From Entomortierella parvispora (taxonomy: Eukaryota; Mortierellomycota; Mortierellomycetes; Mortierellales; Mortierellaceae), in NCBI GenBank assembly GCA_963573315.1, contig OY752141.1, positions 310,001 through 374,000 on the forward strand: a stretch of DNA of 64,000 nucleotides, in the 5' to 3' direction. The position numbers were made by a program, and so were the translations under genes. Below, in pieces: positions 10,101 through 22,296 of this stretch. A model generated the notes under the pieces. That model saw only the letters and a program-made list of their open reading frames with translations. It had not been told where the DNA came from and did not search any database. The first letter of the stretch is position 1. Every line of letters starts with the position of its first letter.

Positions 10101-12153
10101 TCCCTTCGCGCGTCGTATTTCGGGTACTTTCTCTAGAAAGGGAAGGTTGGTGGAGGCTGCCAGAGAATTTCCTGAAATGGAGAACTTCCATACTCCCGTG
10201 AAGAGCTCAAAGAAGGACTTGTTAGGCAGAGAGAAACCTAGCACCACAAATCTATGATGCACGATTGATGGACAGTCCTTCTACCCCCCCCCCCCCATAG
10301 CCCCAACAGACAAGTCACTGTGAAAGTGATGAAAGATCAAACAGCAAAAGAGGGAATCTTGAAATGAGAGGCAATCTGTAATGTTTTATTACTATGTTTC
10401 TGCCGTTTAGTCGCTCAATTGAAGTCTGTTGTGATGGATCTATGAAGAAGAGAGGGATGGAAAGGGATGCAGGAAATGAAATGAAAGAAGAGAACAAAGA
10501 AGAACCAAAACAAAAGGCTGAATGGGGATAGGTTCCCTTGACGGAAGCGAATTAAGCCCTTGGACGATGATAGGTTCCCCAAAGAGTCGGTTCCTTTCCC
10601 GATCGCAATCTTCCTCATTGACGTTCCTTCGATCTAAAAAAGTGTTGATTGAGTAATCGAAAACATGAAAGAGGAGGACATGAGGAGGAGAAAGGGCTAC
10701 AGCCAGCGCCTGTTGTAATGTTTCCCAGATGGCTTGGTCGGTGAGTTGTTTTGACAACAATTGAGTGAAAATCACCAATGCAAAAATGACGACAACGCCC
10801 TTTTTCCAGAAAAACAAAAAGGGCGAAAGGACCTAAAGGACCTGCCTCGGACAGGCCACAATTGTCAGCAAACAAACAAACAAACAAACAGACCAAAAAA
10901 AATCCGAACAATAAGAGCCTTCCCTTCAATCAGTGCGTCAAAAAAGCGATTCTTTTTTTTTCAGTTTGAAGTTTGATCTCCTCTTTGATGTTTGTGCGCA
11001 AACCAAGTTCGTACACAGGGAGGTGTTTGCAGCCATGCGAATCGAGCGATACGTTAATATCCGCTTGCTCGGGAAGAAAGAGACAATGGTGCTGCGGTGT
11101 TCGAATGAGGGACGGCGGTTGCAAGGAAGAACCCGACGGCGAGAAATCAACAAATCCAAAGGAAATACCTTTTGCCCTTGATCTGCCTGTACAGTAGCTG
11201 TTCGCTGTCGCTCTTCCCTTTCTTTGGTGCAGTATTCTTGGTAATTGACTATTCCCAAGGGGGTATTTTCTTGCAACAGGCCTCTGGGTGCTGAGTCATG
11301 GGCAGAGGCATGGAGGATTGTGGAGCTATCAAACACAACAAGGCAACAAGCCACCACGGTGAGTTGGATGGGTCTCCACATCTCTGCACTTGGTCTCGGC
11401 TGGCCGCGAACCTTCTCGCAGGTGCCAGGGTCAGTCTTCTCCACGCTTTGCCTTGCCAGCGTCGGTTTTTTCAATGAGCCTCGATCGAGTACAAACGACG
11501 TAGAGTTTATTTTTGGTGGCGACCTAACTCGACTTGATCAAGACTAAAGGAGCAACAGAAATGAGGGAATGGTTGGCCTGGCTCGATTGGCCACGACCTT
11601 TGCTGATGGTGCTGCACAAGGCGGGATGATGGGGATGGGGATGGGGATGGCGATCGGCGGCGCTGGCCTGTGGACGGCGGCTTGCGTGTGTCCTGTGTTC
11701 AAAACGTTGACGTCGAGCCCAGGCACCAGAATTGCACAGCAGCGCAGACGCGAACGTTCTCTTGGCCATGGTATTTTTGTTTGTCTTGCGTGCAGGACTC
11801 GCAATCGCAGAGCTGTGCAATCGCAACTGGATCAATCGGTCGGTGGCATCATCGACGCAGGTCAGGGGAAAGAGACGGACCGGGCTGGGCACCCGTTGCC
11901 GAGGCGCAGGTACTGCGACTTGAAGGGTAGGAGCAAAGAGTCGACGGAAGAACAGCCTTCTTCCATGACTCGGTTTCCAAGACAGCCGGGCATTGGTTGC
12001 TTGGAAATTCACCCATGGCATGATGTTTTGTTACTTTCCGTTGCTGACAAGATTGGCTTGGGAAATACGATGAAGGCAGGGTTGTCAGGTACATCCCCAG
12101 CCTTGACAATGGATCTTCTCCTTTTTTCATTGCAGAGTGACAAAAACGTCGGC

Positions 12154-12161
12154 TATAAAAG
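12154..12161 (+). promoter_or_regulatory. TATA box candidate (TATAAAAG)
   Basis: A perfect TATAAAAG followed by a GC-rich stretch and then a C/T-rich tract, the usual arrangement of a fungal core promoter. It points toward the SWIRM gene 3.8 kb downstream, and candidate splice sites lie between. Assignment to that gene is inference. Confidence 0.4.
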
Positions 12162-15100
12162 CACGGGCGCCTTCGCAGTCTCCCTCGCTTTTCTTCCTTT
12201 TGCTCTCGAATCTTCATTTCGCCTCTTTCCTTCTCTTTTCCTTGTTTGAACCCAGGACCATCTTCGTTGCCATCCTCATTATTTTGTCACTCCCTTTCTT
12301 TTCTATACTCTCGTCAACGCCTGCCTGCAACACACACTCCCTCCCTCCCTCCCAGCCTCAATCGCAACTACACAGGTAACTATCTCGCTACCTTCCAATA
12401 TGACCGCGGTTGCTGTCATGCGGCCCAGCTTGGCCATCATTTATCAGCCAAAGCATCACAGATACCACACTTTGCCCACATCTCGTGCGTTGCACCAAAG
12501 GGTACCGCCTTTATCCTCAGCCCTGCTTGTCCTCGGGATGGTGGTTCATCTCCTTCATTTCTCGCTTTGACAATCCCATCGGGCGCCACATTCCCTTACC
12601 TCCACCGTATCCTGCGTCCACCTCTCCCCTCCCCTCCTGTCCCTCCCTTACAAATCTACTGCGCCTGCCTTCCTTCACTTTTGATACCATCCCTTTTTTG
12701 AACACGGAACTGCTACTGCCAAGCGCCCGTATTTCCTGGTTCAATTGAAATCAGTGGTCCAAAAGTACCGTGGATACATGCCTGTGATACGGAAATGCAC
12801 AATGGGCGCAAACGAAAGAAAAACGATAAAAATGGTCCACGGGAGCGTGTACGTGGGTCAGAGGATCTCCTTGTTTCCCCTCTCAAAGCAGACCTTCCCG
12901 GAACAACAGCACGCCTATTCATTGTCATCATTTCAATCATCTCAATCATCTCAAGGGAACAGAGCAGCGTCCGAACATCATCCGCTTGTGTCCCCATACC
13001 CAAGCAAATTCACAACAAACAAGCAAAATCCTTGTTTTTTTCTGCTCTACAAACAACCGTCGTCATCGGTCCCACCCTTGATCTCATCTTCCTCGCTGGC
13101 CGAGTCGGCTTCGCCATCATTTTTTTTGTTTGCAAAACAGGACCCTTCTTTTTGGAGTTTCTTTCTCTTCTCCCATTCTCCCCGCTTTGCACTCTTGCAG
13201 CAGTCGCTCTCACAGCTGGACTGTGGTCAGATTTTAGACTAACGCTTTCGTTCTCGGCCTTTATTTTAACTTTTTCGTCTCTTTCCAACAGATTACCCAC
13301 CATCTAGAACCCGAAACTAGGAGCAATTGATCTCCATAACTTGCAAGGTAAATGACATGCTGCATCTGTTTCTTCTCGGGAGGCGCAAGGTGGCGACAGC
13401 GTTAAACCTCCGAGCGTTCTGTATCAGCCTTTTGCGCTCTCCCCTATTGCTCTATCGCCTTTTCCCTTTCTGTAATTTGTTGTCGAGAGGACTGAGCGCC
13501 TTTGCATCCATGCCACCCATGCCCTCTCTCGATCATATCCTCCACAAACCCCTTTGCATGGTCCAGGTGCTTCTTGGGCCCATCACACTACATTATTTTA
13601 TCTGCGACCATCATGGAAGCAAGTCATCATTCCCTTCCCCCTCTCTCTCTCGCATCACACGGCCCTTGAACCCTTTAACACTCCCCCTTTATTGTGCGAA
13701 CTTTCCTCTTTCGTAAGATGCTTACCCAAGAGCAGGAGAACTCCGAGGGAAGGAAAGAGAAATCGACCTTAATTGGTTAATTGGTCGCGTAGATCCCATC
13801 CAAATGTCCTTGGTTACTGTCCTGCACCGCATCGCCATCCCTCGGTCGACGGCTCCTTCTGTGCCACATTCGTGAGAGCGATATACTGTATCCTTTCTTT
13901 TTTGGGGGAAGGGGGGGAAGGAGAGATTTTTACAATTGAGCGCGTTCATCCACGTCAACCTGATGTTTGTTTGATTCGTTGCAGTGTTGCTCTCTTTTTT
14001 CTCTCTCTCCCTCTCCCTCCCTCTCCCTCCCTCTCTGCCCCCCTTTTTGTCGGTCCTTCTTCGATTACGTTCAATTGCAGCAATCAACTCAATTCAGCAT
14101 TTTTGTTTCCCCTCAGTAGCACCCGTTCCTTTGCCCAGTGTGATCATAAGGATACAAAGGTACGGTACGCTCACTCCCCATCATCCATTCCCGAACCCGT
14201 GTTCCTCGTTTCATCGCCCAACCACATTATCGCCATATGATGGATGAGTCAAAGAGGGGGGAGGAGGAGATGACGGGTAACCAAGTGCGTGTCTGTGCAA
14301 CCACATTTTGGTTCATTTGCCACCACTGACTTTATCTTGAACATTCAATTGGAGGTGAACACGTCCTCCATGAGGCTGTCTGTTATGATGGTCATTGTCA
14401 TTCGACACGTGTCGAGTTCCCGGGCGAGCAGATTGTCCTTTTGTTTTCTGCCATTCATTTTTTTCTTATTTTTTTGCTTTGGTAGAGGTGAGAGGAGAGA
14501 GAGAGAGAGGGAAGGAAGGAAGAAGAGAAAGAGGGCGAAGAGAGAAGGAACAAGGATAGCCGTTGTGCCACAACGAGGCCAGGAGAGTGAAGAGGACAAT
14601 TGAGCCAGCGGAGTTGTATAATCGGCGGAAGAAGCACCAGATTGCATCGTACCTTTAACCATGATCGGGCGGGAATTGAGGAATGGGGTCAATGCTCAGA
14701 TTACTGCTTACTCGGTTACTCCAAGGGAAGAAAGATGAAGAAGCGATCCTCCTCTGGAGTCTCGGACCAACAAGGGGGGAAGCAAGGGATCAGAAAGAGA
14801 AAGGAACCGGACAGACTCACTGACCAAAAAAAGAAATCCTATTGAATTTCTCTGAATAGTCCCGTGACAGTCATCGGACACAGCGACAAACGGACAAGCC
14901 CATCGTCATCATCATCGGGACCATCATCCGCGGATCATCCTCCCTCTCTCTTTCTCTCTCTCTCTTTCTCTCTTTATCAATTTATCACCCATTGCCTCGT
15001 GTCAGCGAACCCTTCCCTCTTCCCTCTCTACCCTCCTTCTCTTCCCAGTCGACCCAAGCAAGCAGACAAGCAACCACAGCAACGAGTCTCTCTCTCTGCA

Positions 15101-15590
15101 AAAAGTTAAAAAAAGAACTGCAAACGTCAACAAGGTACAGCCACCATCCCGCATCTTTTGCCTTTCCCGCCCTTTTTTCGATTTCTTTCTTTCCTTTGCT
15201 CTTCCTTGGCATTCTTTTCGAACCAAGCCACAAACGCTCTCTCCCTTCCTTCCTCGGGCATCCGTCCATCCCTCGCATCCCTCAGAGTAAGTCTCCTAGT
15301 CCCAATAGTCCAATTGCTCCCTCCCCCGTCCCCCATCCAGCTTGGCGCCCCGTTATTTCCTTTCTGAGAAGGGCCAATTGAGAAGAGCGTGGTGGTCTGA
15401 GGCCCTGACCGCAGCACAAAACCGGGAGGGTAGTCGAGAGGAGGGTCGTTTCGTGGGTGGTCGTGGGTGGGTGGGTGGTGGCCCCTCGTCACCCGACCGC
15501 AGCCCATTAATAATCGCCGATTCGTTCGATTCAGTTCGATCTCGTCTCGGTCGCTCTCTCTCTCTCATTCACATGCACACACACCCACAC

Positions 15591-15598
15591 TATTTAAG
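15591..15598 (+). promoter_or_regulatory. Proximal TATA-like element (TATTTAAG)
   Basis: TATTTAAG lies 377 bp upstream of the chosen ATG of the SWIRM gene, after a CT/CA-rich tract. It could serve as a proximal alternative promoter to the TATAAAAG box at 12154. Confidence 0.3.
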
Positions 15599-15967
15599 CA
15601 ACACGGGCCACCCTCTTCGTCTTGTCATTGCTTCCCTCCGTCCGCCCATACTTCGCCTCCGGTACATTTCCTGTTTCCTTTCTCATTGACTACTATTTAA
15701 ACTGTGCTTTGCCACCAGAGCTTCTTTTTTTTTTTTATTTTATTCCTTTGCCTCTCTTTCTTTCGTTTCCTCCCACCCCCATCTTTATCGCTGCGTCCTA
15801 ACAACCTGTCCTCCTCATCCTCATCCTCTTCCTCTTCTCCCTCCCCTTCCCCTTCCCCTTCCCCATCCTCTCTCAACAACAAAAACAACAGCAACAACAG
15901 CAATTCTTCTATCAGCAGCCTCAACAGCAGCAACAGCTTCACCACCACCACTATCAACAGCACCAGA

Positions 15968-18828
15968 ATGATGGTTGGACATGACATCAGTTCATATGCG
16001 CAGACACTGCCACGACCGTTGTCTCTGCCTCGTTCCCTTCTTTCTTCCTCTTCTACAACATCTTCACCTTCCCATCTCCTTTCCAGACTCGCTTCTTTGA
16101 CTTCCTCCTGTCCTTCGACCCCTTCAGACTCTTCTTCCCTTTCTCGTCTCCCTTCATTTCAAGGTCTACTGCGCTCACACCCTGACCCAATGTCCTCTTC
16201 CTCCACATCAGAGCCTCCCTCCCCCACAAGTCCAATCACGGCGTCGACTTTGCCCCCCTCTTCAACACCAACGGCCCAAGCAGCAGTGCCGACCACAGGA
16301 CCCTTGCCGTCCACCTCAATCGACGTCAAAAGCAGCAGCAGTGGTGGTACAGGATCGGGCGTTCCCACATCACACAAGCTGTCTCTGCCAAGACCCCAAC
16401 CCACCTCAATGTCCTCAAGCCGCCTGCCTGTCCGCATGGGCCTTTCTGATCCAAGAGTTCAAAGCTACATCAGCAAGCCATTGACATCACAGCACCCTCG
16501 CCAAGAACAGCCGTTGCCAACATCCTCGTCGTCGTATGGTGGCGCATACCCGCCATCCAGACCCCCGGCCTCGTCCTCATCTCGGACTGCGGCAGGGAGA
16601 GCAGCATATGGACCATCTGAGACATCATCACACTATGGTGCTCCCATGGTTGATTCTCGGGATCCCCAGACGAGCCATCCGGTCTACAACAGCAGCAATA
16701 GCAGCGGCAGCAGTCGACCTCATGACCAAGGTCAGAGTCAACATGGGCATTCTCGACACAGCTCTCTGGACGCACGAGATTACCGGACTCTGCGGGATCA
16801 CAGGGATTATTGGTCTCTGTCCTCGCATGCATCGCAAAGGGATCCCGAAGGCGTGAGGCCACCGCGGAACCCATCCGCCTCGACATTTGTCTCCACACAA
16901 ACAAGTGAGAGCATGCACAGAACGGGGCATGGCCACGCCCATCGCAAGTACTCTGACAGTCAAATATATGGAAAGACTGCCGGTCCCTCTTCTTCGCCAA
17001 GTCCACTCCCCAGCCCATCCCCATCCTTGACCTCCATGTCTCCGGATTGGCATTCTGTTGCTCAACCTCAGCACGACCCTTACCAGCAGCAACATCCTCA
17101 GCAACAATATCATCAGCAGCAGTACAATACCCTTCCTCAACCACTGCAGCAGAACGGCCACTCCCAACAACATCAACAACAGCAACATGCGCGTCCCAAT
17201 TTGTCATCGCCCGTCAACTCCGAGGTCGAGGCCGGATCAATGGACCTTAGGATTCTTCCGCCTTTGTTCACCTCCAGCCCCCCACCAGCGTTCTCTTCAA
17301 GTCACCGCGGACCTCGACTCTTGCCCCCACCCTCTGGCATGATGATGGAACAGCCAGATGCACTGTACGCCGCCGCTCTCTTTTCTGGATCGAGAGGTGT
17401 CTCATCAGGTGTCATAGCGCCAACGGATCCTCGTGCGGTTTCGCCACCTTTGACATCCCTCAATTGGTCTTCCAAACACCATCACCACAGAGTTCCTGTA
17501 CGGTCTCCAGTGCGTGGCACAGATCAGGACATCATGGCAACCTCGCTTACGGAGAGTGAGTCTAGTGGATACATGAAGATGGACTTTTACGACATCTATC
17601 TTCGGAACCCAAAGCTTCTTCGACCTGAAGGCGGCAAATTGGACGAGCGTCGCGCCTTGGAGGACGCTGCCTTTGCTCGAGCGCATGCACCGGCTGGACA
17701 TGGAGTCTATATGTCTGGTTCGACCGAAGGAAGCTCAAAGAACAAATCGACCAAAGCACGACCGACTTTGACGACAAAGCGTTCTCGATCGCCAACTGCG
17801 GGTCTCTCTCGCCGACAATCGATCCCTCTGATGTCAACTGCCACTGGACGGGTACTTCGTCACGAGGATGCGAGACAGGATGACGCTGTTGTGCATCGCC
17901 TTGGCGTTCAGCCACTGCAACAGAGGAGGGGTTCAAAGTCGATTTCCAACTCAATGTCGATTCGTAATCTTCTCAGTGACGACACTACTCCAGTAATCAA
18001 GAGAGAGCTCCATGAACACCGGAACAACTCTGCCTTCCGAAGCAGCAACAGCATCAGCAGCCACGATTCTGAAGGAAGCGACTATTCGAGAATAATGACA
18101 ATGGGTTCTTCCGGCACTCCCGCCAAGAAGCGCAAAAAGGCTACTCAATCGGGTGAGAATGGTGAGGAACCCAAGAAGCGCAAGCGTATTTCCAAGAAAC
18201 AGTTGGCTGAGGCTGGTCTTTTGGGAGAGGATGGAGAAGTCAAGAAGCGTAAGCGAACCAAGAAGATTACTGATCCAGACCATGTTTCCCCCGCGGGCTT
18301 CCGACATGGTGGAGAGCGCGTTGTTCAAGAGCCGGAAGAATTGGTCATCTTGGAGCCAGATGTGGGTCCAATCTCGATGCTTAATGTGAAATCACCTCCC
18401 CGAGTGGTCTGGAAAGGTAAAAGAGACTTTTTTTTTTTTTTTTTTTTTGTCAGCCAGAGCACGGACGATGACATATTTTGTTGACATGCATGACTGACTA
18501 ATGCTCCGCCCTTTTGTTGACTTTGCCCAAATCTTTTCTAATTTTAGGCACTCCCCTGTCGGTTGTGGGAAAGCCCGGATACGACCAACTTCACCCGCAC
18601 GAAGAATACATTGCGTCAACGCTTCGACTCTCACCAGCTCAGTACTTGGCCTGTAAGCGAACTCTGATCATGGCCTCGCGCGAGTACTTGGCGACTCCGG
18701 ATGGTAAACAGTTTCGAAAGTCGGATGCCCAAAAGCTCTGCCGGATTGACGTCAACAAGACAAGTCGACTTTGGGAAGCCTTTGCCAAGATTGGATGGTT
18801 GGCCGGGATTACCGAACAGGACATCTAA
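15968..18828 (+). CDS. SWIRM-domain chromatin protein (Fun19/Laf-like)
   Basis: Two exons, 15968-18416 and 18548-18828, join in phase to give 909 residues. The C-terminal about 85 residues, mostly in exon 2, are a SWIRM domain: LHPHEEYIASTLRLSPAQYL, then FRKSDAQKLCRIDVNKTSRL, then WEAFAKIGWL. SWIRM domains bind DNA or histone-complex partners. The closest architecture known to me is the fungal Fun19/YOR338W and fission yeast Laf1/Laf2 group, linked to histone deacetylase function. Ahead of it are a lysine-rich nuclear localisation region (PAKKRKK, EEPKKRKR, VKKRKRTKK, residues about 715-775) and a Ser/Pro/Gln/His-rich disordered N-terminal half. The ATG at 15968 is chosen because the open frame upstream (from 15704) is homopolymer Phe/Ser sequence typical of translated leader. 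The intron contains a long T run (18427-18449). Confidence 0.82.
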
Positions 18829-19460
18829 TTTCTAAACTGTACACAAGAGTGGACGGACCAACTCACCAAGGCAACAAAACCAACAAAACACCAAAAACAT
18901 TTCTCAACTTTGGTTAATCCTTCCCTTCCGACAACACAACCTTTCTACAAAAAAAAAAAAAATCCAAAAAACCGAAAACCAGAGCGGACCTCGACCCTTC
19001 GCCCTTTCATTCTTTTCTCTTCTTTTCTTTCTCTTTTTTCTTCCTTTACTTTTACTTTCAGGTCTTGCTGAGGTGTATATTACACATTCTTTTTTTACAA
19101 CACCCATTCAAAAACACTGCTACGTCAAGTGTGTATTTTTTTTTCTTTCACCCTTGTTCATTTTCATTTTCTGTTCATTGGCAAAATACTTGTACCAACA
19201 ACCCCTTTCATCATCCAAAAGACAGATGTTGTATCCATAGTAATGGCGTGGCACACATGAGCTGAGGAGGTATTAGCACACTCCTTGCTCGGTTGCTCTC
19301 TCTTTCCACTTGTTTTCATGCAAAAATAGCCTCATATATCCCTTTTTCAGGGACGACTACCCCATTCTTCATGAGATACGACCCATCTTCGCACGCTTCA
19401 TTCCCTACAGGGCGAATTGCACAAGAATAAAAACCAAGCTTTTTTTGTTGTAATTTGGGT
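18829..19460. other. Convergent 3' intergenic region
   Basis: This lies between the stop codons of the SWIRM gene (plus) and the membrane protein gene (minus). It is AT-rich with A and T runs (18951-18963, 19137-19145) that suit 3' ends and polyadenylation for both genes. No gene or structured element is seen. Confidence 0.5.
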
Positions 19461-21455
19461 CTAGTTTGACTGATACTGATACTGATACTGATAATGATGC
19501 TGTGGAGCGGTGTGTTCTACAAATTGATTCCCCCAGCCATTGTTAACGTCGTGAATGGACGCATCGGTGTCAAAGTGGTTGGGATCCCATCGTTGTTGCT
19601 CAGAGGGTGGTAAAGTCATCATGAGCCACTCAACACCGTCGTAGTCGTGATCGTTGTCGTCTTCATCCCTATAATATCCACCACTTCCATTAGGAGAGTC
19701 ATAGTCATTGTGGCCATTGTTCTCGGTAAGGTAGTTGAGATGGTGGTGACGATTATTAAAGGTGTTGTTGCCCTGGATGGTTTGTCCTTGGGTCTGAATT
19801 TGCTGTTTAAACGATCGGGGGATTGGCAAATGGGCCGGCATCCTCCTGGATCTCCCCGTCGGGGTTGTAGATGCAGAAGACAAGGACGAATGATTACCAA
19901 AGGGCAGAGTACTCTGCTCGGAAGGGGCGAAAGGTCGTCTTGGAGGAATCGACTCGATCGGTGAACTGATGTACATTGCAGAACCGCCGCCGTCACCGCT
20001 ATTGCCTGCCACTACCTGAGAGCTGGATGGGATTTCGACCCGAGGTTGTGATGGTAGCGGATGAGGCTTTTTCCAACACTTTAACAGTGAAAAGGAAGAG
20101 GGTTCTGGAGAACTGTCGTGCCAAAACTCTGTCAATTGCGAAACTTGTTTTTCTTTTACGTCTTTTCCATGTCGTTCCTGAGAGACCAAGGTCGAAGCCG
20201 TGGAGAGTGAAGCCGATAAAGGTCCCTCCATTTGAAAAGACCCTTCTCCTTCTCCTTCTCCTCTTCCTCTCCATTTTCCGCCAATGGCTCCATGAAACCC
20301 TGTCGAAAACTGATTCCCTTGTTCGCCTTCATCATCCTTCAAAGGTTTAGGTCCTCCAATGATCCATTTCCGATCCCGAGGCAAGGTTGCGACGGGACCA
20401 TGACCAGAACAAGGCAGAGGAAGAGAAGAACGCCTCTTTTCACGACCCAACTGCCTTTTCCAGTAGCAGCAGCCTAGAACGTGTCCGAACCCTAAAAGAC
20501 AACAGAAACAACCACCTAATCCGCCGATCGAAGCCCCTAAAGCAATCAGAATCACTTTTGGACTCGCCTTGTTGGCCTTTTGTTCTTCAAGCAGCAATTG
20601 TTCCTGTTCGGACTGTGGGTCGGTCCCGCCTCCGCTGGCCTGTCCTGCCAAAGAATCATCATTGTTGCTGTTGCTGTTGCTGCTGCTGTTGTTGTTACTG
20701 GCGCTGTTGCTGTTGCTGTGTTTGGAGGGAGAATGGAGACCTTTGTGTGGACGAGGAGGGATGATCGCACCCGCTGCAGCCGCGTGGACGACCGGATCCT
20801 TTTGTTTGGATTTTGGACGGGTGTTGAGAGCAGTAGTGTGATGGGGACGAGTCGAGGACTTGTGTTGTGTGGTCAAAGGTTTTAAGAGGGGCTGGACGAG
20901 CTGAGGATGGTTGGCGGGCAAGACTCGTAGCGGTAAAGCTGGTGGTGGTGGTGCTGTGGAACTTGCACGTTTTTGTAGTAAGGAAAGATCCGACTTGATC
21001 TGTCTTTGGTGTTGTCTGATCGATGGGGATGACCAGCCTTGGCGAAAGGTCAGAGCAGGGTCGTTGTTGGGGGAACGGCAAGGATTGACGCCATCCTGTT
21101 TTCGTATTGAAAACAAGTATTGGTCAACTGATTGTCCCCCATGGGTCCCTTCCCATCTCATAGTGTTTTCTTGCCGTTCAGAGATAACATCTGGAGCCGT
21201 CAACAATTGGGTTGGCAGGGTTTGAACGGATGGACGAGGGTCAAGATCGATGAATTTGTTGTCGCCCGGGGATATGGGGGAAGGTTGAAGGAGCAGGTCT
21301 TCACTTTGAGATTTCGGTACGACTACGAAAGGTCTTTTGCTGTTCGTGGTTTTTTCTTCAGTTTGTATAACTTTGCTTCTAGGGACGGCTCCTGTCCCTA
21401 GTAGGACACACAGCCATGGAATAAAGGCTAGCAAGATCAGAGGAAGAGATGTCAT
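19461..21455 (-). CDS. Single-pass plasma-membrane or cell-surface protein, unknown function
   Basis: An intronless frame of 664 residues. The first 23 residues are a signal peptide (MTSLPLILLAFIPWLCVLLG). Residues about 25-296 form a Pro/Ser/Gln-rich predicted ectodomain with a poly-Asn/Ser segment just before the membrane. Residues about 298-331 are one hydrophobic helix unusually rich in Gly and Cys (GGLGGCFCCLLGFGHVLGCC), ending in basic residues (YWKRQLGREKRR). The rest is a disordered cytosolic tail ending in a Gln/Tyr repeat (YQYQYQYQ). The layout resembles fungal wall-stress sensors and other mucin-like type I proteins, but no WSC, CFEM or Mid2 module is visible, so no function is assigned. 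The juxtamembrane cysteines could be palmitoylated (inference). Confidence 0.7.
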   Translation of the reverse strand: MTSLPLILLAFIPWLCVLLGTGAVPRSKVIQTEEKTTNSKRPFVVVPKSQSEDLLLQPSPISPGDNKFIDLDPRPSVQTLPTQLLTAPDVISERQENTMRWEGTHGGQSVDQYLFSIRKQDGVNPCRSPNNDPALTFRQGWSSPSIRQHQRQIKSDLSLLQKRASSTAPPPPALPLRVLPANHPQLVQPLLKPLTTQHKSSTRPHHTTALNTRPKSKQKDPVVHAAAAGAIIPPRPHKGLHSPSKHSNSNSASNNNSSSNSNSNNDDSLAGQASGGGTDPQSEQEQLLLEEQKANKASPKVILIALGASIGGLGGCFCCLLGFGHVLGCCYWKRQLGREKRRSSLPLPCSGHGPVATLPRDRKWIIGGPKPLKDDEGEQGNQFSTGFHGAIGGKWRGRGEGEGEGSFQMEGPLSASLSTASTLVSQERHGKDVKEKQVSQLTEFWHDSSPEPSSFSLLKCWKKPHPLPSQPRVEIPSSSQVVAGNSGDGGGSAMYISSPIESIPPRRPFAPSEQSTLPFGNHSSLSSASTTPTGRSRRMPAHLPIPRSFKQQIQTQGQTIQGNNTFNNRHHHLNYLTENNGHNDYDSPNGSGGYYRDEDDNDHDYDGVEWLMMTLPPSEQQRWDPNHFDTDASIHDVNNGWGNQFVEHTAPQHHYQYQYQYQSN

Positions 21456-22296
21456 AGCTCAAACAAGAAACCGAAGGCACAAGAGGAGGAAAGTGAGTGA
21501 TCGTCAAGAGGGGAGAGGAGGAGAAGGAGAAGGAGAGGGAGGCAGAAGCAGATTGGCAGGGTTCATGAACGCAGTGGAGTTTGCTCTCGACAGATGTATT
21601 TGTCAATGCCAAAAGAGAAGGGGAAGACGAAGACGAAGACGAAAGAGACAACAAAGACAGAGAGAGACCCACAGCTTTGTCGAGCACACTCTTTTTGTTT
21701 TTTTTTCCCGCCTAATTGACGAGAACCCGGAACAAATTTCTGGAAACCCAAGAGATTCCTCAGTGATAGTGAGACTAGCTACTCTTTGCGTGGGATCCCA
21801 CTTCGCTTTCATGAAAAGGAGGAAAAAGGAGAAGATTGTCCTAGAAGATCCTCGTGGCAAATTGAGGACTACAATGAGCCAGGAGACTTTCAAGCTAAAT
21901 TGAGTGTTTGAGTGTGTGAGCGCGCGTGCGAAACGCGCCTACGACTGAGAAGGGTGCAGTCCAAGATGATGGGGGATAGGATAGCGCTAAATTGACCGCT
22001 CTGAAGGCCGCAAGCCTCCGTCCTCTGGCCTTGAGGTCATTGAGGTCATTGTTTGTAGTTTCGGAGAGACACGTTTGTTCTCACGCGCGTTAGCAGTCGT
22101 CGCGTTCTCCATTCCTTCTTGAAACAAACACGAGGCGGACATTTTTTGTTTACAAAAAGTTATTATTCATCGACCTTAATATTCTATAGCACGAGTCGAT
22201 TATTTACAGAGAATAGAGAGAAGAGTGAGGAGTGGATAGTGCGTTGATTCTGTGGGAAGGTTGTTTTTTTGATACAGTTTTTTTTCTTCTGTCAGT
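21456..22296. other. Promoter of the membrane protein gene and 3' end of carbonic anhydrase
   Basis: An 841-bp spacer between two minus-strand genes. The part next to 21455 is GA-rich on the plus strand (21480-21660), that is pyrimidine-rich in the sense direction, and probably forms the 5' leader. A 9-bp direct repeat (GAGGTCATT) occurs at 22031-22048. No further gene is seen. Confidence 0.4.

Larger units (their letters stand above)
10300..15967 (+). other. Gene-poor 5.7-kb region, probably the long leader and promoter of the SWIRM gene
   Basis: No frame here has conserved-looking protein content; the longest ones are short and of biased composition. The plus strand becomes increasingly C/T-rich from about 12.2 kb, with long CT tracts (13995-14040, 14940-14985), as in 5' leaders of fungal regulatory genes. 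Candidate leader introns have good sites: donors at about 12378 (CAGGTAACT), 13347 (AAGGTAAAT), 15136 (AAGGTACAG) and 15287 (AGAGTAAGT), and acceptors at about 13291, 13984 and 15718. A TATAAAAG box at 12154 may start transcription. Short simple repeats occur (CAAA units at 10870-10891). Whether this is one leader or includes unrelated noncoding transcripts cannot be decided by eye. Confidence 0.4.

Noticed and set aside
11569-12249. A 226-codon plus-strand frame in the gene-poor region
   Set aside because: Composition is biased (Met/Gly run, then Phe/Leu/Ser run), it overlaps other equally long frames, and it contains the TATAAAAG candidate; no domain is seen.
16470-17207. Long antisense frames under the SWIRM gene
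   Set aside because: They are produced by the CAG/CAC-rich codons of the sense gene read backwards and have repetitive Val/Leu/Met content.
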